Below are positions 9,733-17,220 of a stretch of DNA of 38,021 nt, piece by piece. Positions within the stretch are counted from its first letter, which is position 1. Each line of letters begins with the position of its first letter. A program made the translations under genes and the position numbers. This DNA is from Pedosphaera sp. (GTDB lineage Bacteria > Verrucomicrobiota > Verrucomicrobiia > Limisphaerales > JADLHS01). Location of the stretch: assembly GCA_009695195.1 (NCBI GenBank), contig SIBJ01000029.1:1-38021 (forward strand). Reading direction: 5' to 3'. The notes beneath the pieces were generated by a model. It saw only the letters and a program-made list of their open reading frames with translations, did no database searches and had not been told where the DNA came from.

Positions 9733-10170
9733 TCAAAGCAGAACACCCGGCTCGATGTGGAAACGCCGGGCAAGCGTACGAATGTGATCCACCGTCAATC
9801 GTCGCTCACCACGCAACAGTTTCGGTCCGAGCGAACGGTCGCTGCCGAGGATGCGTGAGAGGTCGGCGGCGGACATTTCGTGTTGTTCGAGCAGGAACTT
9901 GAGCGTGTCCAGCGGCCTGCCATTCGGCCATTTCACCCGGGTTTGGTCGTAGGCTTCGATGAAGGAACTCACGGCTTCAAGGTAGTCCACTTGGTCGGCA
10001 TTGAGCCGGTCTTCAAAGCCCAGCAACGGTTCGATGGCTTGCCGGGCGGAGGCGTAGTCCGCGGCGTCATGCAACGGGCGCGGCACGTAACGCTGGCAGA
10101 GGCCGGTGTAATCCCTCGGCAACGCCATGATGGATTCGGAACTGATAATCGTTCGCCTGGCTGTTTTCAT
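9733..10170 (-). CDS. higA: HigA-type antitoxin with C-terminal HTH
   Basis: The 145-residue product starts at ATG 10170, inside an ATGA overlap with the toxin stop codon; the overlap decides the start. Residues about 85-145 form an Xre/HigA-type helix-turn-helix (LDTLKFLLEQHEMSAADLSR, then a recognition helix near SDRSLGPKLLRG). The N-terminal part (DYTGLCQRYVPRPLHD...) resembles antitoxins of the HigA family that pair with HigB/RelE-like toxins. It should neutralise HigB and repress the operon. The gene follows the toxin gene, the order usual for higBA. Immediately downstream lies a beta-helix gene fragment. Confidence 0.85.
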   Translation of the reverse strand: MKTARRTIISSESIMALPRDYTGLCQRYVPRPLHDAADYASARQAIEPLLGFEDRLNADQVDYLEAVSSFIEAYDQTRVKWPNGRPLDTLKFLLEQHEMSAADLSRILGSDRSLGPKLLRGERRLTVDHIRTLARRFHIEPGVLL

Positions 10171-10475
10171 AAATCGTTTTTCCAGGCGTCTTTGCTGTAT
10201 TCGGCGTGCGACATGAACCGGAGAGCGAACACCATGCCCGTGTTGAAGTGAACGGCGCACACCAGACGGAATTCATTGCCGCCCACGTTGAACACCGCCA
10301 CCTTGCGACCGCTCTTCACCGTGACCCAGTCAGCGGCCGGAAACGTCCGGCGCAATTCCGCGAAGGAGCCCCAACGAACGGGACGCACTACTTTGACCCA
10401 CTGCCGCAGCGAGGACGCCGCACGCGCATGATCAACCGCCCACGCCCGGATGGTGCCTTCGGCGATGATTCGCAC
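10167..10475 (-). CDS. higB: HigB-family toxin (RelE-like mRNA interferase)
   Basis: The 102-residue protein matches the HigB toxin family: MRIIAEGTIRAWAVDH at the N-terminus, then WVTVKSGRKVAVFNVGGNEFRL and a C-terminal HAEYSKDAWKND. Family members are ribosome-dependent mRNA endonucleases. The stop codon overlaps the HigA start by 4 bp (ATGA), a translationally coupled toxin-first operon. It lies 100 bp downstream of the beta-helix lipoprotein gene on the same strand, so read-through from that gene could contribute to expression. Confidence 0.9.
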   Translation of the reverse strand: MRIIAEGTIRAWAVDHARAASSLRQWVKVVRPVRWGSFAELRRTFPAADWVTVKSGRKVAVFNVGGNEFRLVCAVHFNTGMVFALRFMSHAEYSKDAWKNDL

Positions 10476-10575
10476 GGGGACAAATTGTCCTCGGACAGAA
10501 TCCCTGTCAACTTGGGAAAAGAATGTTCCGCCGCCCGGAACAGACCGCTCGTGCCAGACCCGAACGCAGCGCTCC

Positions 10576-12693
10576 TTACGGCCTCGGCCCGACGTGGCGC
10601 AAATTAATCCGCTGAAATCCCGCTTTCAGCGCGGGCGATTTGGCATTGAGCGTGAAGTCATCCCTCTGCGGCGCGGCGAACAGAGGATCGGCGACCTGGG
10701 AGTTTTTGTCGTGCCCGCGCCCCTGCCACTTCTCCAACGTGCTGCCGGCGAATTTCATTTCAGTCGGGTTGTTCGTGAGCCGCGTGTCCCAATAAATGTT
10801 CCGATCCAGAATGAACTGGTCGTTCTTCCACGTGCTGCCGAGCAACACTCCCTTGTCGAACAGCACGATGTTGTTGCTGAAACTGAAGCTCACGTGCTCC
10901 TCGTCGCGCGAGCGCTGCAACTGCTGGTCGCGCGCGAAGGCAAAAATATTGTTCCGCACGATGTTGGTCTCGCCGTAGTGCTGATGAAAGCCGCCGTGCG
11001 TGGTGCGATAGACGACATTGCTCTCCGCGAGAATGCCCGAACTGCCCTCGTCGAAATAAATTCCCCAGCCGCCGTACTTGGTGGCGGCCATGTCGTGCCA
11101 GAGGTTGTTGACGATGCGTGTGCCCGGCTGTTTGCCCAGCGTGTAAATGCCCGCCATGTCGCTGAGCACCGGGCCGTCACCATCCGACTGCACGCCGATG
11201 TGATGAATGTGATTGAACTCGACGATGTTGTTCGAGGCGAGCGCGGGTCCGTAACCCCAGGTCCAGCCGATGGAAATGCCCGTGTAGTAAAAGTCGTGAA
11301 TCAAATTGTGCGCGATGCGGTTGTTCGGCGACTGGCCGATCCAGACGCCGATGGCGCTTTGAAAAGTTTTCCCGCCGTCGTGGATGCGGCAATCGGAAAT
11401 TTCATTTCCTTCGGTCTGCTCGGCGGCCACCGGGCGAATCGCCGTCTCGCCGATCTTGATACCGCCGGCGCCGAGGTCGGCGAACTCGCAATGCGTGATG
11501 CGATTGCTCCGGCAACCGCGCGCGAGTTCGAGACCATACGTGCCGACTTGCGCGAACGTGCAATTCGTGAACACGCAATGCCGCACGCCCTCGCCCCACA
11601 CCGCGCCCGGAACGCCGATGGCCGCCTGGTTGAAGCCGCCCACCTCACTCGTGCGCGCCGGCCAGCCCGGAGCCGCATTCGTGTCGCCCACCTTGGCCAG
11701 ATTCCATTCCGCGTGCGCGAACGTCAGTCCGTTGAATTCCACGTCCGACACAAACTGACCGGTCTGCGGCTGCCCTTCGAGCCGCAACACCTGCGACTGC
11801 ACCGGCGCGATGGCTTCAATCTTCCCCGGTCGCTCGCCAGGCAGTGGCGCGTAGAAAAGAATTCCCTTGGCGGCGTCGAGATACCATTCGCCCGGCGCGT
11901 CGAGTGCTTCGAAGACGTGCTCGATGTAGTAGAGGTCGTCCACTTGCAGTTCAAATACCGAGCGCTTCGTGAAACTTACCAATTGCCCGGCCTCATCCAC
12001 GCCCGCCACGGGCAGACGCGATTCCACCCAGCGCGTCATGGCGACGACTTCGGCGTTCGTCAGCGAAGGCCACACTTTCAGATCGCCGGCGTGAAACTGA
12101 AACCGCGTGTGGCCTTGCGTCCATTCCTTCGCCTTGTCCGGCAGGCCTTCGATGCTGAAGTAGCCTTTGTTCGGGTGCCGTGCGCGTGTCCGCCGTTCGC
12201 CGTTCACCCAGAGTTCGCGAAAGAACCATTTGCCTGCGCGCGCTCCGGGAATTTCCGCCGCCCAAAGTTTTTTGCCGCTAACGTCAACTTCCTTCCAACC
12301 TGCGATGGCCCGCCCCGCGCTGAGCACCGGTCGCTCGCCGGGGTACGCCATCAACCGCAGGGAGGAATCCTCCGGCTTCAAGACGACCGGGCTGGTGAGA
12401 AAATACGTTCCGTCGCGAACGTAAAGCGTCGGCGCGCCGACGCCGCGCGGATGACTTCGCTCCTCACGAATGGCCTCAAGCGCGCGGGGCACGGTCGCGA
12501 ATGGCCCGTCACGCCCGTTGCGCGCGGGCGCGGCGACGCGACCGCTCCAAGAATCATTGCCGTTCGTAGCGACGAAGAAAGTGCCCGCGCCGGTTCGCGG
12601 AGCGCCCGGCTGTGCGGCACAACCCGCGAGCGACCAACCGACCATGAGCAGGCCGAAGCCGAGGATCCACGACCGTGCGGAATTTCGTTTCAT
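10576..12693 (-). CDS. Right-handed beta-helix lipoprotein
   Basis: The 705-residue protein has a lipoprotein signal, MKRNSARSWILGFGLLMVGW followed by SLAGC with Cys25. Residues about 38-65 contain the FVATNGNDSWSGRVAAP start typical of secreted beta-helix proteins. The middle and C-terminal parts (about 290-620) hold repeated short strands with Asn ladders such as NRITHCEFADLGAGGIKIG, NNRIAHNLIHDFYYTGISIG and NNIVEFNHIHHIGVQSDG. These define a parallel beta-helix of the NosD/pectate-lyase type. It probably binds or cleaves a polysaccharide at the cell surface; catalytic residues cannot be assigned. It is divergent from the YdeI/DUF1801 gene. Its 3' end is followed by higBA and then by a second, partial beta-helix 3' end. 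Confidence 0.85.
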   Translation of the reverse strand: MKRNSARSWILGFGLLMVGWSLAGCAAQPGAPRTGAGTFFVATNGNDSWSGRVAAPARNGRDGPFATVPRALEAIREERSHPRGVGAPTLYVRDGTYFLTSPVVLKPEDSSLRLMAYPGERPVLSAGRAIAGWKEVDVSGKKLWAAEIPGARAGKWFFRELWVNGERRTRARHPNKGYFSIEGLPDKAKEWTQGHTRFQFHAGDLKVWPSLTNAEVVAMTRWVESRLPVAGVDEAGQLVSFTKRSVFELQVDDLYYIEHVFEALDAPGEWYLDAAKGILFYAPLPGERPGKIEAIAPVQSQVLRLEGQPQTGQFVSDVEFNGLTFAHAEWNLAKVGDTNAAPGWPARTSEVGGFNQAAIGVPGAVWGEGVRHCVFTNCTFAQVGTYGLELARGCRSNRITHCEFADLGAGGIKIGETAIRPVAAEQTEGNEISDCRIHDGGKTFQSAIGVWIGQSPNNRIAHNLIHDFYYTGISIGWTWGYGPALASNNIVEFNHIHHIGVQSDGDGPVLSDMAGIYTLGKQPGTRIVNNLWHDMAATKYGGWGIYFDEGSSGILAESNVVYRTTHGGFHQHYGETNIVRNNIFAFARDQQLQRSRDEEHVSFSFSNNIVLFDKGVLLGSTWKNDQFILDRNIYWDTRLTNNPTEMKFAGSTLEKWQGRGHDKNSQVADPLFAAPQRDDFTLNAKSPALKAGFQRINLRHVGPRP

Positions 12694-12768
12694 GCTTTAC
12701 CTCGTGGTGGGCGCATCGAAGCCGCCGCGAGGACGATGGTGTGAGGGACTGGTATCACGCGCCTTGGT

Positions 12769-13485
12769 TTGGCGTTGACCACGCGGGAAGGCAAGGAAAT
12801 TGATTTGACTCGAGCCGCGTCCGAAAAAAAATCCCCCATACCAACCAAAGACCCGCCTGCGCGGACGAAGCCGATTCGGCACGGCGAAGACCCGCGCGTG
12901 GACGCTTACATCGCCAAGGCCGCCGACTTCGCGAAGCCCATCCTCAAACACCTCCGCCAACTCGTTCACGCCGGCTGCCCCGGTGTGGTCGAGACGATGA
13001 AGTGGGGCATGCCGCATTTCGATCACAAGGGCATCCTGTGCGGCATGGCGGCCTTCAAGGCGCATTCCTCGTTTGGATTCTGGAAAGGCGAATTGATCCT
13101 CGGCCGACATCAAGGCGGCGCGGACGGCGAAGGCATGGGCCACTTCGGAAAGATCACTTCGCTCGCCGACTTGCCGGACGACAAAACCCTGCTCGGCTGC
13201 ATCCGGCGGGCCGTCGCCCTCAACGACGCCGGCGTCATGAAACCCGGGCGGCCGCGCTCCCAGGTGAAGCCGAATCTCGTCGTGCCCGCTTATTTCACAG
13301 CGGCGCTGAAGAAAAACAAAACGGCCCTCGCGACGTTCGCGGCCTTCAGCTACAGCCACAAAAAGGAATACGTGGAATGGATCACCGAAGCCAAACGCGC
13401 GGAGACACGCGCCCGCCGGATCGCTACGGCGATGGACTGGCTCGCGCACGGCAAGGCGCGGAACTGGAAATACGCGAACGGTTGA
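12769..13485 (+). CDS. YdeI/OmdA family protein with DUF1801 domain
   Basis: The frame encodes up to 238 residues; the conserved part begins near residue 36. About 40-145 is a DUF1801 domain (DPRVDAYIAKAADFAKPILK, ETMKWGMPHF). About 170-238 is the OmdA/YdeI region (FTAALKKNKTALATFAAFSY, EYVEWITEAKRAETRARRI). These are small cytoplasmic proteins of unknown biochemical role. The first codon is uncertain: TTG 12769 opens the frame, and another TTG at 12802 with AAGGA a few bases upstream is an alternative. It lies just before a simple-repeat tract and the start of the cassette array. Confidence 0.75.
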   Translation: MALTTREGKEIDLTRAASEKKSPIPTKDPPARTKPIRHGEDPRVDAYIAKAADFAKPILKHLRQLVHAGCPGVVETMKWGMPHFDHKGILCGMAAFKAHSSFGFWKGELILGRHQGGADGEGMGHFGKITSLADLPDDKTLLGCIRRAVALNDAGVMKPGRPRSQVKPNLVVPAYFTAALKKNKTALATFAAFSYSHKKEYVEWITEAKRAETRARRIATAMDWLAHGKARNWKYANG

Positions 13486-13493
13486 GGACAGGG

Positions 13494-13610
13494 TCGGAGG
13501 TCAGAGGTCAGAGGTCAGAGGTCAGAAGCCGGAGGTCGGGAGTCCGCGGGCGGGTTTCAGCTTTCAGTTTTCTGCTTTCTGCTTTCCGACTTCTGATCTC
13601 CGATCTCCGC
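13494..13610 (+). repeat. Heptamer and pyrimidine-rich simple repeats
   Basis: The tract starts with about four tandem copies of AGAGGTC (about 13497-13527). It continues into a run of CTTTC/CTGCTTT/CTGATCTCC-type degenerate repeats to about 13610. It separates the YdeI gene from the cassette array. No gene is seen in the gap 13486-13682 apart from this tract and a promoter-like site. Confidence 0.75.
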
Positions 13611-13647
13611 TTGTGATCTTCCGGCAGCAAAAGTTTCCAAACCCTTG

Positions 13648-13676
13648 TTGACACGCAAGGAAGTCTGAAATAGAAC
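13648..13676 (+). promoter_or_regulatory. Sigma70-like promoter reading into the cassette array
   Basis: TTGACA at 13648-13653 is followed by 17 bp and TAGAAC at 13671-13676. The -35 box is perfect and the -10 box has 4 of 6 consensus bases. It points into the array and is the best promoter-like sequence seen ahead of the first cassette, so it may act like a cassette promoter (Pc). Verrucomicrobial promoter rules are not well established, so this is tentative. Confidence 0.4.
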
Positions 13677-13682
13677 GCCAAC

Positions 13683-13811
13683 ATGCCAACCGTGATAGAC
13701 CGCAACTTGCTCCCGAATAACCCTGGCGCTGCCGCGAACCGCCGCCCTGCTGGGCCGGCGAACGGTTCGTTTAACGCGTTCAATGTTTTACCGTCGTTGA
13801 ATCACAGTTAG
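13683..13811 (+). CDS. Short ORF ending inside the first recombination site
   Basis: ATG 13683 opens a 42-codon frame (MPTVIDRNLLPNNPGAAANR...) that ends at TAG 13809-13811, inside the GTTAGAC boundary at 13807-13813. It starts about 6 bp after the putative -10 box, so it would be nearly leaderless. Most of it overlaps an attC-like sequence, so it may simply be a frame through that site. I recognise no family. Confidence 0.2.
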   Translation: MPTVIDRNLLPNNPGAAANRRPAGPANGSFNAFNVLPSLNHS

Positions 13812-13813
13812 AC
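13715..13813 (+). other. Candidate degenerate attC (or attI) at the array start
   Basis: TAACCCTGGCGCTGCCGCGAAC at 13718-13739 resembles the 5' part of the downstream attC sites (TAACCATGCGCTGCAGCGAAC). The stretch ends in a bona fide GTTAGAC boundary at 13807. The 99-bp length equals that of the next attC. The 3' half is AT-richer and does not match the other sites. It contains a hairpin with CGAACCG/CGGTTCG arms. Either a decayed attC or an attI relic is possible. Confidence 0.45.
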
Positions 13814-13825
13814 CTCGTTTGCGCA

Positions 13826-14323
13826 ATGAACGCTTCGACATCGCTGATGACATACGACTGGATCTCCAAGCGGAGATTCTGGTTGAGTTGTGCGGTCTCG
13901 CCTGTCTTGCTCGCCGTAGGTTGTGTCTTTCTATTCATGGCGCACCCCGGCTGGCGACTTGCGGGAGGCGCAGTCATCGTTTTGGGATTGTTGATGCTGA
14001 TTCAGAAAAGGACGATTCTCGACAAACCCCAAAGCGTCCTGCACGTAGCACACCACTTTCTGAGATTCTGTCCGATCTGGCGGCGCACTTTCCGGCTGGA
14101 GCAGTTCGACGCCGTTGTGATTGAGCGGCGGACATCATACCATCGCGCGCAGAGTGAGAGTTACGACATTCATTATCGTGTTGGGTTGCGTCGAAAGACG
14201 GGACGGCTTTACTGGGTTCGTGATGATAGTTTTGTAAACGGTCAACCATGTCGTCGAGCCGAGGAGTTTGCACACAGGTTATCTTGTGATACCGGATTGG
14301 AGATTATTGAAATTGAGGTCTAA
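13826..14323 (+). CDS. Cassette A: small two-helix membrane protein
   Basis: The 165-residue protein has two hydrophobic segments (about 20-40 and 46-60) followed by a soluble part with alternating beta-type residues (LEQFDAVVIERRTSYHRAQS, YDIHYRVGLRRKTGRLYWV). This layout is seen in small bacterial PH-like membrane proteins, but I do not recognise a specific family. It is the first clear cassette gene. Its stop codon TAA (14321-14323) is part of the attC 5' end GTCTAAC. The cassette begins GTTAGACCTC (13807-13816) and its attC starts with the exact reverse complement GAGGTCTAAC (14315-14324), which proves the cassette boundaries. Confidence 0.6.
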   Translation: MNASTSLMTYDWISKRRFWLSCAVSPVLLAVGCVFLFMAHPGWRLAGGAVIVLGLLMLIQKRTILDKPQSVLHVAHHFLRFCPIWRRTFRLEQFDAVVIERRTSYHRAQSESYDIHYRVGLRRKTGRLYWVRDDSFVNGQPCRRAEEFAHRLSCDTGLEIIEIEV

Positions 14324-14416
14324 CAAAATCACTGCAGCCAACGCCGGATGGCGCACTCAGTTCCGCTTTCGCGGTTCACGTCATCGGCCCGGCGTGGCTG
14401 AGTTCTGGCGTTAGGC
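14318..14416 (+). other. attC site of cassette A
   Basis: The 99-bp imperfect inverted repeat runs from GTCTAAC (R'') to GTTAGGC (R'). CTGCAGCCAACGCCGG near the left end pairs with CCGGCGTGGCTGAG near the right end, with an unpaired base, as expected for the folded single-stranded substrate of an integron integrase. Its sequence differs from the later sites, so this cassette has a different source. Confidence 0.85.
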
Positions 14417-14422
14417 ATCACC

Positions 14423-14797
14423 ATGCGCGTTACCATTTTATTGCTTCTTACTATGATGGCGGCAGGTTGCTGCACCAAAACCGTTGTTAATCGGCCATTC
14501 GGCGAGGTGCGCGCGGCATTGCTCCAGTTGGAACACCGGATCACTTCCCAGAAGCAGGCTTTTTCTGATGCAGAAGCTACAGGACGCGACATCAGCCCTG
14601 GGTATAGGTATGAGCTCTACATTTGCGAAAAAGTCGCGAAGCCATTCTGGCCATACACGAGATTGACAGCTAAAGCGTCGGCGACTAATTCTACCTCCAT
14701 CGAGGTTTCTTCCAGACAAATGGGGCTGTTCATTAATGCGAGACGGCCTGAAACCGAGCAGCAGCGGCTTCAGGAGTTACTGAAGATACTACAATGA
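14423..14797 (+). CDS. Cassette B: small lipoprotein
   Basis: The 124-residue protein begins MRVTILLLLTMMAAGCC, a lipoprotein signal with Cys16. The mature part is hydrophilic and mixed alpha/beta, and I recognise no family. It starts 6 bp after the GTTAGGC boundary. The cassette starts GTTAGGCATC (14410-14419) and its attC starts GATGCCTAAC (14796-14805), a perfect 10-bp reverse complement. The stop codon TGA at 14795-14797 overlaps that 10-bp segment. Cassette genes encoding exported or membrane proteins are common. Confidence 0.65.
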   Translation: MRVTILLLLTMMAAGCCTKTVVNRPFGEVRAALLQLEHRITSQKQAFSDAEATGRDISPGYRYELYICEKVAKPFWPYTRLTAKASATNSTSIEVSSRQMGLFINARRPETEQQRLQELLKILQ

Positions 14798-14819
14798 TGC
14801 CTAACCATGCGCTGCAGCG
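14796..14819 (+). other. Left part of the attC of cassette B, interrupted
   Basis: GATGCCTAACCATGCGCTGC followed by AGCG matches the left end of the attC sites at 17123 and 17620 base for base from TAACC onwards. After 14819 the match stops abruptly and about 1.74 kb of unrelated DNA with an IS110-type transposase follows. The right part of the site resumes at about 16558. Confidence 0.8.
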
Positions 14820-15309
14820 CCTATGAGAGGTGTCAATGGCTGAGTGAGGTTCGAGCAAGAGTTTTTTTCAGTGAGCGGTTCGCCGCGCGGAGCGCAACGG
14901 AGTGGAGCGACGGCGCGCGCGCAGCGGTGAGTCCCAGGAACTGTTCCACCGCCTCGGCTCCGTCACCCGGTTCGGCTCACGTTTTCATCTTAAATGCTTT
15001 TTTCCTTTCCGGGTTTCGTTCCTGAGTTCGTGCGTGAGTCTTGCCGTCCGGGTGTCGCCGCGTTTTGAGTGGAGACCGGTTTGCGTCCCGCACCAGCTCC
15101 TATCCGAGCAGGCCCGATAGTCATCGGGGCGCCCACGGTGTCGTGCTTGCTTGACTGCGGCGACCGGGGGCAGCGCCCCATCTAACCGACGGACCCCGCA
15201 AGGCGGGACCAGCTGCAGCTACGAGCAGCCACCGCCCGGTCGCAAATCTTTCGCTCACGTTTTGACTCAGGGAAGGTTGAGAGTGGAAGGTTGAGGGTGG
15301 AGCGGTGGC
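14820..15309 (-). other. Non-coding flank of the insertion sequence (bridge-RNA candidate region)
   Basis: No gene is supported in these 490 bp. The segment is GC-rich with local self-complementarity around 14878-14990 and 15085-15240. By analogy with IS1111 elements, the RNA that guides target choice would be transcribed from this side of the transposase. No stem-loop with target-matching guide loops could be assigned by eye. An alternative is that 14820-15178 is unrelated cassette debris. Confidence 0.25.
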
Positions 15310-16458
15310 CTACGCCGCCACCCAGCCCAAATCGGCGAACGTGGCCCGGCCCGTGCGCCAGCGCCACAGGTCAATGGCCAGCAGCCGCGCCAGCGCCACC
15401 ACGGTTTTCTTTTTCAGTGCGCCGCCTTCGGCCAGTTTCACCTTCATCCGTTGCGCCGCGTGCCACTGGGGTTGCCAGCGCAGCAACCGCCACACGGCTT
15501 CCACCAAAATCGTCCGCACCCGGCCGTTGCCCATCCGGTCAATGCTCCCCAGCCGTTGTTTCCCGCCGGAACTGTATTCGCCGGGACAACACCCGGGGTA
15601 GCTCCCGATGGCTTTGCGATTATGGAAGCGGCCCCAGTCGCAGACTTCGCCGTCCAGCGTCACCAGGCTGATTTCCCCCAGGCCTTTGGGCAGGACTTGC
15701 CCCTTCACCCGCGCCACCAGTTCGGCTTCGAGTTGTTCCAGTTGCGCTTCCAAGCCCAGGATCACTTCCCGCAATCCTTGCAACACGCCGAGCAGCCAGG
15801 GATCGAGCGTGGAAAGTTTTTCCCAGTTGCGCGCACCCCACCAGCGCGAAGGCAGCGGCACAAACGCGTGTTCGGCCACCTGGCCGTGCCCGCGATTGCC
15901 CAGCATCCGGATCAGCCGGCCGAGGAACTTCCGGCGGCGGGTGCCTTCGCGCCGGCGTTGCTCCGCCTCGGCGGGAATGCGGATGGGCGCCAGTTCGTCG
16001 CGATTGCCCTCGAGCCAGCGGGCGAGGCGCAGGCACAACGCGCGGGCATCCAGCTCGTCGGTCTTGCGTTTGCCGTTGAGCGCAATGGGCGTGATGAGAA
16101 AACTCTGCGCCCCGGCGGCCACGAGTTCCCGATGCAGCACGAAACCGAAGCCGCACGACTCCTGCACGCAGAAAACCTGCAAGCCTTCGGCGATCCACTG
16201 GGCGACCTGGACGACGAGTTCGGCGCGGGCGAACTTGCGCGGGGCCTGCGGACTGGCGTGGTCCTTTTGCGCCACGGCCATGATGAACGCCAGAGGCACA
16301 TCCAGCCCGAGCTTGAGCATGGGCTTGGTGGAATCAATGACGGCGACAGGCAAAGGCTGGCGCGGCGGAACCGAGCGCGCCACTGTGGGCTTGTCGGAGG
16401 TGGAGGCGGGGATTAGGGTCGTGAGCGTCATGTTGGGTTTGAGAATGTATTCTTTCAT
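15310..16458 (-). CDS. IS110-family DEDD transposase
   Basis: The 382-residue protein carries the RuvC-like catalytic set D53 (KLGLDVPLAF), E100 (CVQESCGFGF) and D134/D137 (KTDELDAR). Its C-terminal Transposase_20 domain contains IGSYPGCCPGEYSSGGKQRL and GSIDRMGNGRVR, including the serine thought to form the covalent DNA intermediate. The protein is complete and free of frameshifts, so the element may be active. The first 40 residues are a variable extension, and ATG 16431 is an alternative start. The reaction is RNA-guided recombination through a circular intermediate in studied relatives. Confidence 0.9.
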   Translation of the reverse strand: MKEYILKPNMTLTTLIPASTSDKPTVARSVPPRQPLPVAVIDSTKPMLKLGLDVPLAFIMAVAQKDHASPQAPRKFARAELVVQVAQWIAEGLQVFCVQESCGFGFVLHRELVAAGAQSFLITPIALNGKRKTDELDARALCLRLARWLEGNRDELAPIRIPAEAEQRRREGTRRRKFLGRLIRMLGNRGHGQVAEHAFVPLPSRWWGARNWEKLSTLDPWLLGVLQGLREVILGLEAQLEQLEAELVARVKGQVLPKGLGEISLVTLDGEVCDWGRFHNRKAIGSYPGCCPGEYSSGGKQRLGSIDRMGNGRVRTILVEAVWRLLRWQPQWHAAQRMKVKLAEGGALKKKTVVALARLLAIDLWRWRTGRATFADLGWVAA

Positions 16459-16557
16459 AAACGTGATGGTTGAATGTTGGAACTACGTTCGCAGCGTGAC
16501 CCCGCGTGGGGCCGCGCGCAACCCAACATGGCATCTAATCCCGATTCGGAATCGGGA

Positions 16558-16614
16558 TCGCGGTTGCAATCGGCGCGCCTCGTGGCCGCCGTCGCTGAGC
16601 TTGAGTCGTTAGGC
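16558..16614 (+). other. Right part of the interrupted attC of cassette B
   Basis: From TCGCGGTTGCAATCGG onward the sequence is nearly identical to the right halves of the attC sites at 17123-17215 and 17620-17712. It ends in GTTAGGC at 16608-16614. The middle of the site (about 15 bp, AACGACGGCGGGCCG in the next attC) is missing, so either the insertion removed it or the site was shorter. Confidence 0.75.
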
Positions 16615-16632
16615 GGCATTACGCGCTCATCT

Positions 16633-17118
16633 ATGACACGCGCTCAGATTCACGACCGATTCGTTGCGGAGTTTCACGATCAAAGCCGCGTGACTCCTGC
16701 GACACTCGCCGACTTGGCGACGATAGAGCAGGAGCTTGGCACAGTGCTACCACAGTCCTATCTCTCGTTCATGCAGGAGCACGGTGCAGTGCGCACCCCT
16801 TCATTGCTCGACTTGGTTGTTAATACGGAGGCCGAGCTTTGGGTCATTAGTAATTTCATCGCGCCCGCCGATGTTGTCAGAGACACGAGAGGTTACTGGT
16901 CAGGAGGGATGTCTGATGATTTGATCGGCTTCGCTGACGACGGCATGGGCGATTTGTTCTGCTTCCGTCGTTTGCCAGTTGGGACTGCGCGGCCCGATGA
17001 TTCGCCAGTTTGGTTTTTCGATCACGAGTTTTGCGATCACATTCGTCAGCTTGCAGACTCGTTCGATGACTGGATGTTTTCGTATCTGAAGTTGAAGAGA
17101 CAGGAGTTGTCGAGATGA
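16633..17118 (+). CDS. Cassette C: SMI1/KNR4 (SUKH) family protein
   Basis: The 161-residue protein shows the SUKH-1 pattern: ATIEQELGTVLPQSYLSFMQ EHGAV at about 40-63, then DLIGFADDGMGDLFCFRR around 100 and a C-terminal SFDDWMF. Many SUKH proteins are immunity proteins against toxins of polymorphic toxin systems, and they are frequent in integron cassettes. The start is ATG 16633; the frame is open further upstream only because it reads through the attC. The cassette starts GTTAGGCGGC (16608-16617) and its attC starts GCCGCCTAAC (17120-17129), a perfect reverse complement. Confidence 0.8.
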   Translation: MTRAQIHDRFVAEFHDQSRVTPATLADLATIEQELGTVLPQSYLSFMQEHGAVRTPSLLDLVVNTEAELWVISNFIAPADVVRDTRGYWSGGMSDDLIGFADDGMGDLFCFRRLPVGTARPDDSPVWFFDHEFCDHIRQLADSFDDWMFSYLKLKRQELSR

Positions 17119-17122
17119 CGCC

Positions 17123-17215
17123 GCCTAACCATGCGCTGCAGCGAACGACGGCGGGCCGTCGCGGTTGCAATCGGTGCGCCTCGTGGCCGCCGTCGCTGAG
17201 CTTGGGTCGTTAGGC
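17123..17215 (+). other. attC site of cassette C
   Basis: The 93-bp site runs from GCCTAAC to GTTAGGC. CAGCGAACGACGGCGG on the left pairs with CCGCCGTCGCTG on the right with bulged bases. It is about 93% identical to the site at 17620-17712, so these cassettes share a source array. Confidence 0.9.
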
Positions 17216-17220
17216 ATCAA

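Larger units (their letters stand above)
14820..16557 (-). mobile_element. IS110/IS1111-type insertion splitting an attC site
   Basis: The inserted DNA holds one DEDD transposase gene on the minus strand, with about 490 bp of non-coding DNA beyond its 3' end and only about 100 bp before its start. A long 3' non-coding flank is the layout of the IS1111 subgroup, where the bridge RNA is encoded. There are no obvious terminal inverted repeats, as usual for IS110 relatives. The true IS ends may lie inside these limits. A CATCTAAC/CATCTAAT motif occurs at 15179-15186 and 16530-16537 and could mark alternative ends. IS1111-attC elements that target attC sites are known. Confidence 0.7.

Noticed and set aside
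13494..13610. CRISPR-like tandem repeats
   Set aside because: Seven-base direct tandem units without spacers; a simple-sequence repeat, not a CRISPR array.
15178..16537. CATCTAAC/CATCTAAT as definite IS ends
   Set aside because: The motif occurs at both sides but is short and direct, not inverted; it is not enough to fix the element boundaries.
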